A stretch of DNA of 64,000 bases, from the NCBI RefSeq assembly GCF_902702775.1, contig NZ_LR738724.1, forward strand, positions 1,984,001 through 2,048,000, given 5' to 3'. The position numbers were made by a program, and so were the translations under genes. Source of the stretch: Streptococcus suis (lineage in GTDB: Bacteria > Bacillota > Bacilli > Lactobacillales > Streptococcaceae). This document shows, one piece after another, positions 27,648 through 36,684 of this stretch (its first letter is position 1; each line of letters starts with the position of its first letter). The notes below the pieces were generated by a model, which worked only from the letters and a program-made list of their open reading frames with translations, was not told the DNA's origin and made no database searches.

Positions 27648-27676
27648 ATTATAAAACAAAACCTTACAGGTGTCAA
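27648..27676 (-). promoter_or_regulatory. Consensus promoter of niaX
   Basis: TTGACA (27671-27676), exactly 17 bases, TATAAT (27648-27653). The -35 hexamer is the centre of the 34-base NiaR-type palindrome, so a bound repressor would block RNA polymerase. Confidence 0.85.
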
Positions 27677-27692
27677 GACACCTGTAAGGTTT
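27659..27692. promoter_or_regulatory. NiaR operator palindrome between niaR and niaX
   Basis: Perfect 16-bp inverted repeat AAACCTTACAGGTGTC / GACACCTGTAAGGTTT around a 2-base centre. The core ACAGGTGTC/GACACCTGT fits the NiaR (YrxA) box. On the minus strand it is followed by TGTTTTAT, so the same sequence may also end niaR transcripts. Confidence 0.85.
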
Positions 27693-27697
27693 AAGGT

Positions 27698-28225
27698 TTA
27701 TTGATTTTCTAGTAAAATACCTGCATGTTTTAAAGCTACTGAAAGTTCATTATAGGCTTGCACAGATGGGAAAGAGACTGTATGTGTATGAACTCCTTCT
27801 GTTAAATTACTCAGTAACACACCTTGGTATTGACCCAAGGCATCCAAAAAATGATCCCTATCTTCTAAACTTGCAATATTCAGCTTGCCGGATAATAAGC
27901 CGTAAATGGGATGCTCAATTTCAACATCTAATATTTGAGCTCCACCCTCTAGCAAGATTGTCAACTCTCTTTCTACCTCTTCTGGACCATGTTGACAAGC
28001 TATCTTTCGAATGTAGGCTCCTTCAGTAGATGGCAAAGAAGATTGGAGCAAGTACCCTCTCGGAGTTGCCAAGACAGCTTCTCCCTCCGCACGAAGCAAG
28101 GCTACATCTCCAACAATTACTTGCCGACTCACTCCAAATTCTTTCGCCAGATAATTAGCTGCAAGGGGATCGAGGCTTTCTCGTAAAAGGGATAGGATTT
28201 TCTTACGTCGTTCTGTTGCTTTCAT
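27698..28225 (-). CDS. niaR: Niacin-responsive repressor NiaR (YrxA)
   Basis: Represses NAD-salvage genes when niacin is present; 175 residues. An N-terminal HTH_11 domain (RRKKILSLLRESLDPLAANY, about 7-60) is followed by the 3H niacin/metal-binding domain, named for its conserved His residues, visible here as CQHGPEEVE, VEIEHPIYG and GVHTHTVSFP. I prefer the ATG at 28225 (AAAGGA six bases upstream) over the ATG two codons earlier, which would lie too close to that site. Confidence 0.9.
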   Translation of the reverse strand: MKATERRKKILSLLRESLDPLAANYLAKEFGVSRQVIVGDVALLRAEGEAVLATPRGYLLQSSLPSTEGAYIRKIACQHGPEEVERELTILLEGGAQILDVEIEHPIYGLLSGKLNIASLEDRDHFLDALGQYQGVLLSNLTEGVHTHTVSFPSVQAYNELSVALKHAGILLENQ

Positions 28226-28291
28226 ACACATTCCTTTCGTACACTTTTTTCCATTATATCAAAATTCCTGTAAATCAACCTTTCCTCAACC

Positions 28292-28322
28292 AAAAAACGG
28301 AAACTGCAGAACAGTCTCCGTT
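28292..28322 (-). terminator. Terminator of the VOC-protein gene
   Basis: AACGGA-GACTG and CAGTT-TCCGTT form a stem with one mismatch pair, followed by six T on the minus strand. Confidence 0.8.
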
Positions 28323-28330
28323 ATCATCTG

Positions 28331-29206
28331 CTAGTTTAGCAATGCTTGAATAGCCGCAATGTCCAAACGCTTCATGGTCATCACAGCCGCGTTGACTGCC
28401 TTGACCTTTTCTGGACTTGCCATATCGTATGCCTCCATCAAAATCCGCGGCACAATTTGCCAGGAAATCCCAAACTGATCCTTGGCCCAACCGCAAATCT
28501 CCGCTTCTAGAACTGCCGATACCTTCTCATACCAGCTCTCCGCTTCTTCCTGACTATCTACATAAACCATGAAGGAGAAGGCTTCGTTGAAAGAGGCCTC
28601 ACCGCCATAGCCGTGGTCCATAGCGATGATTTTTTGATCTCCGATTAAAAGCTCCGCATAATTCAACTTGGCAGCAGCCACCGCAGCCTCACCTTCGCCA
28701 TAGTAAGACAAGCGACCAAGACGAGCTTGAGGCAGCTTATCCTTGTAATAATCTAGCATAGGTTGGGCTAAACCAACCTGGTCCTGGGAGAAGAGCAGGC
28801 AGATGTCAAAGCTATAGGGCTTGTCCAAGTCCGGTGCATAGGACAGTTGCCAAGACAGACCAAAGCGGTCTTCCAGCCAGACATAGTAAGGACTGAAGGG
28901 ATATTCTGCCAATGGCATAAGCACACGACCACCGTCTGACAGGGCTTCGTAGAGGCGAGTCACATCCGCCTTGTCAGCCACCGACACCATGAGGGACATG
29001 GACTCATTGAGCTTGAAATAAGGCCCCGCGCTAATCGCCGCCAGGGTCATGTCCCCCAGTTGGAATTGGACCAAGTCAGAGTCGCCAGAAGGCGTATCTG
29101 TAATGGTATAGGTCCAGTCAATCTTGCCGCCGAAAAGGTCCACATAGAACTCTACAGCTTCTTTTGCCTCTGTATTGTACCAGAGATGTGGGATTATGGT
29201 TTGCAT
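28331..29206 (-). CDS. Two-domain VOC family protein (PhnB/glyoxalase-like)
   Basis: Protein of 291 residues made of two PhnB-type vicinal-oxygen-chelate halves: IIPHLWYNTEAKEAVEFYVD to about 135, and DICLLFSQDQVGLAQPMLDY onwards from about 140. Each half ends with the FGLSWQL/FGISWQIVP motif. Members are often annotated as 3-demethylubiquinone methyltransferase-like, a misnomer; enzymatic function is unknown. AGGAGAAATCA precedes the ATG at 29206. Confidence 0.82.
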   Translation of the reverse strand: MQTIIPHLWYNTEAKEAVEFYVDLFGGKIDWTYTITDTPSGDSDLVQFQLGDMTLAAISAGPYFKLNESMSLMVSVADKADVTRLYEALSDGGRVLMPLAEYPFSPYYVWLEDRFGLSWQLSYAPDLDKPYSFDICLLFSQDQVGLAQPMLDYYKDKLPQARLGRLSYYGEGEAAVAAAKLNYAELLIGDQKIIAMDHGYGGEASFNEAFSFMVYVDSQEEAESWYEKVSAVLEAEICGWAKDQFGISWQIVPRILMEAYDMASPEKVKAVNAAVMTMKRLDIAAIQALLN

Positions 29207-29233
29207 TGATTTCTCCTTTGAGTTAGTAGCCCC

Positions 29234-29296
29234 AGTATAACATTTGTCCGTACAAAAACAAAACACGTTGCTTTACACTTATAGATATGCTATACT
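29234..29296. promoter_or_regulatory. Divergent promoters of the VOC and Nudix genes
   Basis: Plus strand: TTGCTT (29268-29273), 17 bases, TATACT (29291-29296), driving the Nudix gene. Minus strand: TATACT (29234-29239) with TTGTTT 16 bases upstream, driving the VOC gene. Confidence 0.6.
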
Positions 29297-29326
29297 GAAT
29301 AACTACAAAATTGACAGGAGAATGAA

Positions 29327-29827
29327 ATGGAAACTTGGAACGCCTACACAGCCGACGGTCACTTGACCGACCACACCCTCATACGCGGAGAAGCCATTCC
29401 CGATGGTCTCTACCACCTAGTCGTCGAGTGCATCGTCCGCCACCGTGACGGCAGCACCCTCTTCATGAAACGCGACAGCACCAAGCCCTCCTACCCTGAC
29501 TATTATGAAGCGACAGCAGGAGGCTCGGCTTTATTTGGGGAAATAGCAGAGCAGGCCATTTTACGCGAAGTCCGCGAAGAGACAGGCATTGAACTGACAG
29601 CGACCCAACTCCGCCACCATACACACTTTGTTGCCCATGACGACCAGTGTATCTTCCACTGCTACTGGGCTGAAACCGACTGGGACAAATCTGCCATCCA
29701 ACTCCAAGCCGACGAAACCAGCCACTACATCTGGGTCCCACAGGAAAAACTGAAAGATTTCTTGGAAAATGAACAGGTTATCCCAAGACAGAAAGACTAT
29801 GTGGAGAGGTTGTTTTTAGAAAACTAA
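29327..29827 (+). CDS. Nudix hydrolase, IDI-like
   Basis: Nudix pyrophosphohydrolase of 166 residues with an intact box GSALFGEIAEQAILREVREE near 66-85, followed by TGI. The N-terminus (TADGHLTDHTLIRGEAIPDG) resembles the Nudix hydrolases related to isopentenyl-diphosphate isomerase and YfcD, which are of uncertain substrate. Codon choice near the start is C-rich (ACC, GCC, CTC), unlike most neighbours. Monocistronic on the plus strand. Confidence 0.87.
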   Translation: METWNAYTADGHLTDHTLIRGEAIPDGLYHLVVECIVRHRDGSTLFMKRDSTKPSYPDYYEATAGGSALFGEIAEQAILREVREETGIELTATQLRHHTHFVAHDDQCIFHCYWAETDWDKSAIQLQADETSHYIWVPQEKLKDFLENEQVIPRQKDYVERLFLEN

Positions 29828-29843
29828 GTCCGAATAAGAAACA

Positions 29844-29873
29844 AATCCCCACCGTCACAGGACAGCGGGGATT
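29844..29873. terminator. Bidirectional terminator between the Nudix gene and mmuM
   Basis: AATCCCC and GGGGATT pair around a 16-base loop (ACCGTCACAGGACAGC), followed by CATTTATTT. The nearly identical sequence recurs at 33087-33120 behind gltX. Confidence 0.7.
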
Positions 29874-29876
29874 CAT

Positions 29877-30824
29877 TTATTTCAATCCTGCGACAAGACT
29901 TTCAATATCAGCTGGTCGGGTTCGGCAACAACCTCCAACCACTTTAGCTCCTAGCTTATGCCAAGCAAGAGTATTGTCCAAAAGGCTGTGGCTATGGTCA
30001 GCTTCTTCTTTCCAGGTTTGAGTGGCTCCATCATAGACCTCACCCGAATTTGGATAGGTGACAAATGGTTTATCCGTTTTCTCTCTCAACTGACTGAGAA
30101 AGGCTGGGTAAAGAGACGGTGCTGTACAGTTAAGACCAACTGCTAAAACCTGCTCGCTGCTGTTAATCAGCTCTGCTATTTTCTCAATTGATGTTCCGTC
30201 AGAAATCGACTGACCGTCCTGCGAGGTGAAGCTGATATAGGCTTCGAAATTTGGGAAATCATCTGCCAGCAACTCTACCAAAGCTTGTGTTTCAAGAAAA
30301 TTTGGAATGGTCTCCAAGGCCAAGAGTTCTGCCCCCTGTTCTAAGAGGAGCTCCATCCGACGACGGTGAAAGTCCTTCAACTCCACTAAACCGATGTTGC
30401 CATAATCACCTGTGTACTCCGAACCATTGGCTAGATAAGCCGCATAAGGACCAACGTCACCTGAAATAAGGGGATAGGTTCGTTGTCCTTTTTCAGCCTC
30501 CGACAAGTCAGCCCAAACCTCGTCTCGAGCCTCCTTAGCCAAATCAACTGTCAGACGAATCAACTTTTCAGCCTCAGCCTGTGACAAACCAGCTTCCGCC
30601 AAACCTTCAAAAGTCGCCTGATAGGTTGATGTCGTGACCAAATCTGCTCCAGCACAAATATAATCCTTGTGAATATCCTTGATATACTGAGGATTTTCCA
30701 AAAGATATTTGGCAGACCAAAGCTTACCTGATACATCATGACCGCGAAATTCCAATTCCGTTCCCAGAGCACCATGTAAAATGACAAACTCTTGATTTTC
30801 TAATAGTTCCTTAAAACGACCCAT
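29877..30824 (-). CDS. mmuM: Homocysteine S-methyltransferase
   Basis: Methylates homocysteine with S-methylmethionine to give two methionines; 315 residues. GALGTELEFRG near 18 and the zinc site (GLNCTAPSLY near 228, GGCCRTRPADI at the C-terminus) are complete. It follows mmuP by 12 bases; together they import and use S-methylmethionine. Confidence 0.93.
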   Translation of the reverse strand: MGRFKELLENQEFVILHGALGTELEFRGHDVSGKLWSAKYLLENPQYIKDIHKDYICAGADLVTTSTYQATFEGLAEAGLSQAEAEKLIRLTVDLAKEARDEVWADLSEAEKGQRTYPLISGDVGPYAAYLANGSEYTGDYGNIGLVELKDFHRRRMELLLEQGAELLALETIPNFLETQALVELLADDFPNFEAYISFTSQDGQSISDGTSIEKIAELINSSEQVLAVGLNCTAPSLYPAFLSQLREKTDKPFVTYPNSGEVYDGATQTWKEEADHSHSLLDNTLAWHKLGAKVVGGCCRTRPADIESLVAGLK

Positions 30825-30836
30825 ACGAGTTTCTCC

Positions 30837-32213
30837 TTACCACTTTTTAAAGCGAATGTAATGATACGCATAGCAACCAATCATAAAGGGTACACCAAAG
30901 TAGAGGCCGGCACGCTGAGAAGGATCCCAGCCAATTCCGATGATGGAAATAACCAGCAAAACAACTGTAATCCATGGCAAAGTCGGTGAAAATGGTGTCT
31001 TGTATTCCAATTCATCTACACTATTGTTTTTCAAAAATTCACGTCGGAAGCCGATTTGTGCCAATGGAATAGCCAACCAAGCAATGACGACTGCAAAACC
31101 AGCGATAGAAACCAAGGCCAGGAAGATGGTGTCTTCTGCATAAATTGAGGCAATCAAGGCAACGACAACACCAATCATGGACAAAATCATCCCACGCATG
31201 GGAACGCCGTGCTTATTGATTTTAACCAATTCCTTGCTAATCATGCCTTCATTGGCCAAGGACCAAAGCATACGACTTGAAGCGTAAAGTCCTGAAGTTG
31301 AGGCTGATAAGATAGCTGTCAAAATGATGAAGTTCATAATGTCTGCAGCGTACGGAAAACCGATTTTATCCAATACAAGCACGAATGGTGCTTCTGTCAC
31401 GCCTGCTTCCGACATGGGAAGCAAAGCTGCTAAGACCACGATAGTCAAAACAAAGAAGATAACCAAGAGACCGATGGTCGATTTAATAGCTTGCGGCACG
31501 GCTTTCTTAGGATTATCTGTCTCCCCTGCAGCAATTCCAATCATTTCCACACCTGAGAAGGCATAGTTAACGGATAGCATGACCGAAATAAAACCAACCA
31601 AACCGTTAGGAAGCAAACCTTGGGCTGTAATGTTATTAAAGAGAGGTGTAGCATTGGTTCCCTCAAAAGGCAAGACGCCAAAAATCGCCAAGGTTCCTAA
31701 AATGATGAATGCCATAATGGCATAGACTTTGACAGAAGAAAGGGCGTCCTCTGCTCGAGCAAACCAGCCGACAGACAGCGTGTTCAAACCAAAGACAACG
31801 ACCGCGAAAATCGTTGCAAAAATCCAAATTGGCACACTAGGAAACCAACGTTGCATGAGTTGAGCTGCTCCTACAAACTGAGAAGCCAAAGCGACTACCC
31901 AGCACAACCAATACATCCAGGCCACCATAAAACCAGTACCAGGACTGATAAACTTGGTCGCGTAGGTATGGAAAGATCCAGTCACCGGCATTGCCACCGA
32001 CAATTCACCCAAAGAAAACATAACCAAATAGACCATAACAGCTCCGAAAAGATAGGCTGCAACAGCTCCAAATGGACCAGCCTGTGCAATGGTATAGCCT
32101 GAACTCAAAAACAATCCTGTCCCGATAACCCCACCGATGGACAACATCTGCAAATGACGGCTGTTCATTTCACGGTTAAAGGTGCCTTGATTTTCAAAAT
32201 TATGATTTTCCAT
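30837..32213 (-). CDS. mmuP: Amino acid permease, S-methylmethionine type
   Basis: APC-superfamily transporter of 458 residues with twelve membrane segments. The N-terminal signature GGVIGTGLFLSSGYTIAQAGP (about 27-47) is typical of LysP/AroP/MmuP-type permeases. Coupling to mmuM supports S-methylmethionine, but other amino acids cannot be excluded. AGGAGAG precedes the ATG. An IS200-type element ends about 100 bases upstream of the start. Confidence 0.85.
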   Translation of the reverse strand: MENHNFENQGTFNREMNSRHLQMLSIGGVIGTGLFLSSGYTIAQAGPFGAVAAYLFGAVMVYLVMFSLGELSVAMPVTGSFHTYATKFISPGTGFMVAWMYWLCWVVALASQFVGAAQLMQRWFPSVPIWIFATIFAVVVFGLNTLSVGWFARAEDALSSVKVYAIMAFIILGTLAIFGVLPFEGTNATPLFNNITAQGLLPNGLVGFISVMLSVNYAFSGVEMIGIAAGETDNPKKAVPQAIKSTIGLLVIFFVLTIVVLAALLPMSEAGVTEAPFVLVLDKIGFPYAADIMNFIILTAILSASTSGLYASSRMLWSLANEGMISKELVKINKHGVPMRGMILSMIGVVVALIASIYAEDTIFLALVSIAGFAVVIAWLAIPLAQIGFRREFLKNNSVDELEYKTPFSPTLPWITVVLLVISIIGIGWDPSQRAGLYFGVPFMIGCYAYHYIRFKKW

Positions 32214-32339
32214 AAACTCTCCTAAATAGTAATGATTTATTTATGATAACACAGTTTTTCAGAAAATCGTTATACCGTTTTCAACGCGAGTGTTATAGTT
32301 ATCAGTTATAGTCATAACCACCCGTGAAAACGGGTGGCT

Positions 32340-32460
32340 TGTACACCGGCTATAAGCCGTTTCTCTCCAGCGACGTCTAAAGACGTTCGCTGAACTTCGT
32401 TCAGGTTAGTGCTATAATTGCTTGACTAATGCCCGTAACAACGGGCTTTTATCTTGTTCT
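32340..32460 (-). other. Structured non-coding 3' region of the IS200-type element
   Basis: Between the truncated tnpA and the right-end hairpin, about 120 bases carry several short stems: GCCCGT/ACGGGC, CTGAAC/GTTCAG, ACGTCTTTAGACGT and CGGCTTATAGCCG. It has no reading frame. In related elements with tnpB this position encodes a guide-type RNA; here no tnpB exists, so it may be a remnant. Confidence 0.4.
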
Positions 32461-32526
32461 AAAACTGCCATCTGAAAATGGATCTTCATACTCTTTGACG
32501 CTCAATTTATCAAGTGCAATGTCATT

Positions 32527-32553
32527 GAACAACTAATCTCCCAGATTAGTTGT
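32527..32553. repeat. Palindrome interrupting the tnpA reading frame
   Basis: AACAACTAATCT and AGATTAGTTGTT are perfect 12-base arms around a 3-base centre. The palindrome brings in-frame TAA and TAG codons, and the usual TnpA C-terminal sequence resumes in the same frame behind it. Confidence 0.8.
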
Positions 32554-32943
32554 TTACTCGCGAATGTATTTCGCAACTGTCTTTTCGTTCAGCCCAACGG
32601 TACTAACATAGTAGCCTCTAGCCCAAAACTTTCGATTTCCATACTTATATTTCAAATTAGCGTGTTTATCAAATATCATTAGAGCACTTTTACTTTTCAA
32701 ATATCCCATAGAATCGGAAATCGAAAGTTTTGGGGGTATCAAGACAAGCATATGAACATGGTCTGGCAGCATGTGTCCCTCAATAATTTCCACGCCTTTG
32801 TATCGACATAGATGACGGAAAATATCAATTAAGCCCTGCCTTATTTTGTAGTAAATGGATTTTCTACGGTACTTAGGTGTGAAAACTATGTGATATTTGC
32901 ACATCCATTTGGTATGTGATAAACTGTAACTGGTTTTAGCCAT
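32554..32943 (-). pseudogene. tnpA: IS200-type transposase TnpA, C-terminally interrupted
   Basis: HUH-Y1 transposase of 129 residues. The HUH motif is intact (His62, His64 in PDHVHML) and the catalytic Tyr126 is present in KYIRE. The stop replaces codon 130, the place of the conserved Gln in the YxxxQ motif that completes the metal site. Ten codons later, in the same frame, the typical tail resumes (NDIALDKLSVKEYEDPFSDG). The protein is therefore probably inactive. AAAGGAGG precedes the ATG. Confidence 0.85.
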
Positions 32944-33086
32944 TTCTTTTTCCTCCTTTATCTAACCTGAACAATTAGATTATATCAGGAAAAAGAAATG
33001 GAAGCTCAAAGCCTTGTAAGCCACCAGCATAGCTGGTGGTTTTCTTGTTTTTCTCTACGAGAAAAACTGGCTCGAAGCCATAACAA

Positions 33087-33120
33087 AATCCCCGCCGTCA
33101 CGAGACAGCGGGGATTATTT
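33087..33120 (-). terminator. Terminator behind gltX
   Basis: AATCCCC and GGGGATT with an intervening GCCGTCACGAGACAGC. It is almost identical to the terminator at 29844-29873. Confidence 0.65.
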
Positions 33121-33123
33121 ATC

Positions 33124-34578
33124 TTACAAACTCTTCAACATATTATCAATATGCTGGATGGATTTTTCACGGCCGAGTAGGTAAATGGTATTTGGCAACT
33201 CTGGTCCGTGCATTTCACCTGAAACGGCGATACGGATTGGCATGAAGAGGTTTTTGCCCTTGATGCCTGTTTCTTTTTGAACAGCCTTGATTTGTGGGAA
33301 GATGTTGTCTGGTTGGAAATCTTCGTCCGTCATGGCTTCCAATTTTTCCTTGAGGGCATTGAGGACAGTCGGTACCGTTTCGCCTGCCATGACTTCTTTT
33401 TCTTCATCAGTCAATTCTGGGAAATCAGAGAAGAAAAGGTCTGTCAGCGGAACGATTTCATCCGCAGATGACATTTGTGGCTTGTAAAGTTCCACCAATT
33501 TTTCTGCCTTGTCTGTCAAGCGACCCGCTTCTTCCAAGAATGGTTTGGCAAGGTTGAAAATAGTTTCCAAATCAGCATTTTTGATGTACTCATTGCTCAT
33601 CCAGTCCATTTTCTTCTGGTCAAATGCTGCTGGTGATTTGCTGAGGCGATTTTCATCGAAGAGTTGGATAAATTGCTCACGAGAGAAGATTTCCTCTTCA
33701 CCACCAGGGTTCCAACCCAAGAGACCGATAAAGTTGAAAACAGCTTCAGGCATGTACCCTTTACGACGGTAATCTTCGATAAACTGAAGGGTGTTGGTAT
33801 CACGTTTGGACAGTTTTTTACCAGTCTCAGAGTTGATAATCAAAGTCATATGACCAAATTCTGGTGCTTCCCAACCAAGTGCTTCATAGACCATGAGTTG
33901 CTTGGGTGTATTGGCAATGTGGTCGTCCCCACGGATAACGTGCGAGATTTCCATGAGATGATCGTCTACCACCACGGCAAAGTTGTAGGTTGGATAGCCG
34001 TCACGTTTCTGGATAACCCAGTCACCACCGATGTTGCCACCTTCGAACTCGATTTCGCCCTTAACCATGTCATTCCATTTGTAGATACCTGTTTCGTTGA
34101 CAGCTAAGCGAACCGTTGGGACAATGCCAGCCGCCTCACGCTCTGCGATGTAGGCTGCTTTTTCATCTTCAGACATACCCAGGTATTCGTTGATGTAGCG
34201 AGGTGTTTCGCCCGCAGCTTCCTGACGCTCACGCTCCGCCGCCAATTCTTCTTCTGTCACGTAAGACTTATAGGCCTTGCCTTCTGCCAAGAGCTGATCA
34301 ACATACTTTTGGTAAATATCCAAACGCTCTGATTGACGGTATTGCTCATGAGTTTCTGGACTCTCATCCCAATCAATACCCAACCAACGCAGGTTTTCAA
34401 GCTGAGAACGCTCGCCGTCTTCCACATGGCGTTTGCGGTCTGTGTCTTCGATACGAATAAGGAAAGTACCGCCGTGATGACGGGCAAAAAGATAGTTGAA
34501 CAATGCTGTACGGGCATTTCCGATATGCAAAAGTCCCGTTGGACTTGGTGCGTAACGCACACGAATTGGTTTAGTCAT
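33124..34578 (-). CDS. gltX: Glutamyl-tRNA synthetase
   Basis: Charges tRNA-Glu (and probably tRNA-Gln for the transamidation pathway); 484 residues. Class I signatures are present: [20 protein letters not shown] (HIGH motif) and [13 protein letters not shown] (KMSKS-type) near 252. The ATG at 34578 follows CAGGAGAG; the ORF extension to 34611 is not needed. Confidence 0.97.
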   Translation of the reverse strand: MTKPIRVRYAPSPTGLLHIGNARTALFNYLFARHHGGTFLIRIEDTDRKRHVEDGERSQLENLRWLGIDWDESPETHEQYRQSERLDIYQKYVDQLLAEGKAYKSYVTEEELAAERERQEAAGETPRYINEYLGMSEDEKAAYIAEREAAGIVPTVRLAVNETGIYKWNDMVKGEIEFEGGNIGGDWVIQKRDGYPTYNFAVVVDDHLMEISHVIRGDDHIANTPKQLMVYEALGWEAPEFGHMTLIINSETGKKLSKRDTNTLQFIEDYRRKGYMPEAVFNFIGLLGWNPGGEEEIFSREQFIQLFDENRLSKSPAAFDQKKMDWMSNEYIKNADLETIFNLAKPFLEEAGRLTDKAEKLVELYKPQMSSADEIVPLTDLFFSDFPELTDEEKEVMAGETVPTVLNALKEKLEAMTDEDFQPDNIFPQIKAVQKETGIKGKNLFMPIRIAVSGEMHGPELPNTIYLLGREKSIQHIDNMLKSL

Positions 34579-34640
34579 GTTTCTCTCCTGTAAAATTTCA
34601 ATCAAGAACATTATAGCACAGAACGTAATAAGAAGATAGA

Positions 34641-34666
34641 AAAATCAGCCTAAGCAGACTGATTTT
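34641..34666 (-). terminator. Terminator of the MFS-permease gene
   Basis: AAAATCAG and CTGATTTT enclose a 10-base loop that contains the stop codon. T-rich sequence follows on the minus strand. Confidence 0.65.
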
Positions 34667-35930
34667 GAGGTGTTTTTTGATTACGTGCCAGCCAGTAGAG
34701 GACATAGAGGACCAACAAGCCAGTTGCCGTTAGGAAAAGTCCGCTAATCTGATCGACGGCTAATACCAAGACCAAACCTGATACCAGTAGTCGAGTAAAG
34801 GCTTGACCTAGCATAAAATAGGTCGATACCGCTCCGCCGATAGTTGCCAGCTGCTCCTCTGGCATGGAATTAACAAACTTGGCATTAAACTTAGGGCCAC
34901 TAGCTCCAGAACTAATCCCCATTGTAGTAAGGAAGAAGAAAATAATTGGCAGTTGATGTAGCAACATTCCGACAAAAACGCCAAGAAGAGAGAAAGTGGC
35001 TGCCACTTCAAGCGTCACCATGCTGGTCTTTTTGAAAAGGGTAAAGACCAAGGTCGAACCCAAGATGTTGCCGACAAAGAAAATCAGAATGGTCAGGGCA
35101 AGAGTTGTTTCAACATTGAGGAAGACAAGATTTGGGTCTTCGCTAATCAGCAGGACCAGAATAGGATACAGAATCGCTCCGCAAGCATTGATTATGGGGC
35201 TGGTAATCAGGACCAGGCGAAACTCAGGGATCTTGCGCAGCTCCACGATGGCTTGCTTGAAAGAAGCTAGAATGCCCGGACCCTTGGTTGCCTGCTCAGG
35301 CTGGCTCGGCTGCTCTGCTATTTTCAAAGGCTGCTCCGTCAGGAGTTGGCGAAAGGCTGGCGTCAGCAGCTGCATGATGAGGAGGGAGGCTAAAAAGGTG
35401 CCGGCGTTGAGAAAGGCAAGGTTTTGATAGGAGAGGAGGCCGACCAAGAGGGCAGAGAGGGCCTGAAAGGCGATGTTGAGGAGGCTGGTCACGGTCTGGC
35501 GAAAAGCCGAGTACTGCTCCCGCTCTTCTTTGGGCGCTACGCGTAATCCCAGAGGTGTATAGAGGCCGTTTTCATAGAAGCCAGCGAAGTCTGCAAAGAC
35601 ATTGAAAGTTGCAGCCACCACGACAATCCAGAGGGCTGGCTCAAAGCCCATGCAGAATCCGAGGATGAGGTAGAGAAGGACACGGAAGAGAAGGGTCAGC
35701 TTGATAGTACTGATTTTGTTGACCGTCTTGTCTGCCAGATAGCCTGTGAAGAGGCCCATAAAGCTAGGAAAGATTTCTGAGAAAGTCACAATCGCCAGCG
35801 CCAGACGGCTGTTTGGCACCAGCAAGACATAGTTCATCAGGGCCAGATAATAGACCACATCGCCAAAATTGGACAGCATATCCGCAGTCAGTACCCAGAG
35901 GTAAGTCGCATTTTTCAAAATCTTTTTCAT
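34650..35930 (-). CDS. Major facilitator superfamily transporter
   Basis: Polytopic membrane protein of 426 residues with about eleven to twelve hydrophobic segments and a charged central loop (EQPLKIAEQPSQPEQATKGP near 195). FTGYLADKTVNKIS near 62 fits the MFS loop 2-3 motif loosely. It resembles MFS multidrug or macrolide-efflux-like proteins of streptococci. The substrate is unknown; it stands alone between gltX and the LiaF-like gene. Confidence 0.78.
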   Translation of the reverse strand: MKKILKNATYLWVLTADMLSNFGDVVYYLALMNYVLLVPNSRLALAIVTFSEIFPSFMGLFTGYLADKTVNKISTIKLTLLFRVLLYLILGFCMGFEPALWIVVVAATFNVFADFAGFYENGLYTPLGLRVAPKEEREQYSAFRQTVTSLLNIAFQALSALLVGLLSYQNLAFLNAGTFLASLLIMQLLTPAFRQLLTEQPLKIAEQPSQPEQATKGPGILASFKQAIVELRKIPEFRLVLITSPIINACGAILYPILVLLISEDPNLVFLNVETTLALTILIFFVGNILGSTLVFTLFKKTSMVTLEVAATFSLLGVFVGMLLHQLPIIFFFLTTMGISSGASGPKFNAKFVNSMPEEQLATIGGAVSTYFMLGQAFTRLLVSGLVLVLAVDQISGLFLTATGLLVLYVLYWLARNQKTPQNQSA

Positions 35931-36020
35931 GATAATCCCTTTCTTTGTTTAATTTTCGGAATATTCAGACGATTCATCTTACAGAGGAGCCTGGATAGAC
36001 TTTCCTCTGTGATTATTCTT

Positions 36021-36680
36021 TTACATAGAGTAAATATTTAATGTAGAAAATGCCATATCACCCGTCACCAAGAGAACCTTTTCTTTTGGCTCAGATGCAT
36101 AATTGTTAGTTGTTGACATGGCGCTATCCAACTCTACTACCGCTTGCCAGTCAGCAGGCAGGTAGAGTGTGATATTTGAAAAGGCCGCATCGATATAAAA
36201 ATCTGCCTTATCACCTAGAATCACCGCCTGATCAAAATAGATCGTACTAGATCCAAAGGCTACATCAACACTGTCATGAATAAAATTCTCCTCATGGATA
36301 TAACGAGTCGAGGAACCAAAAGCTGTATCACGCCCCTTATCGCCAATCACTCCTGTACCAACTCCATGTGCCAGTCTACGCTTCTTCGGCTTAAGCATCA
36401 GTTTCAAGCCAAGGCAAAGAAGAACAAGCGATAGAACCATATTCCAAGTCCCAAACTTCACCCAATCGTAAACTGAGTTCACCGCTATAAAAGCCAGACC
36501 GAAACAAAAGATACTGGCAAGCCAATCCTGCTTCACCAAACGGTGAAAACCCGTCACAAAGGTTAAAACAAACCAAACAGTTGTCCAAAACGGCATGGCC
36601 AGATGTAAGCCTAAGGAATCCCTTAGCAATACCAAGACCGCTAATCCAATCACTAAACAACCTATCATAAAACGTTTCAT
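36021..36680 (-). CDS. LiaF-like membrane protein
   Basis: Protein of 219 residues: three to four N-terminal membrane segments (about 5-95) followed by a cytoplasmic beta-rich domain of the LiaF/DUF2154 type (DTAFGSSTRYIHEENF; DVAFGSSTIYFDQAVILGDK; AFSNITLYLPADWQ). Such proteins sense or damp cell-envelope stress systems. It follows the LytTR regulator gene by four bases, so the pair forms an operon and the membrane protein probably modulates the regulator. Confidence 0.8.
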   Translation of the reverse strand: MKRFMIGCLVIGLAVLVLLRDSLGLHLAMPFWTTVWFVLTFVTGFHRLVKQDWLASIFCFGLAFIAVNSVYDWVKFGTWNMVLSLVLLCLGLKLMLKPKKRRLAHGVGTGVIGDKGRDTAFGSSTRYIHEENFIHDSVDVAFGSSTIYFDQAVILGDKADFYIDAAFSNITLYLPADWQAVVELDSAMSTTNNYASEPKEKVLLVTGDMAFSTLNIYSM

Positions 36681-36684
36681 CTTC

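Larger units (their letters stand above)
32315..33045 (-). mobile_element. IS200/IS605-type element (tnpA only), probably immobile
   Basis: Single-gene IS200-type insertion between mmuP and gltX. Subterminal hairpins mark the ends: CCACCCG/CGGGTGG (32318-32337) and CCACCAGC/GCTGGTGG (33021-33039), both embedded in AGCC-ACC/GGTGG-TT contexts. The family does not make target duplications, so exact tips are uncertain by a few bases. There is no tnpB. The transposase is truncated, so movement would need help from another copy. Confidence 0.8.
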
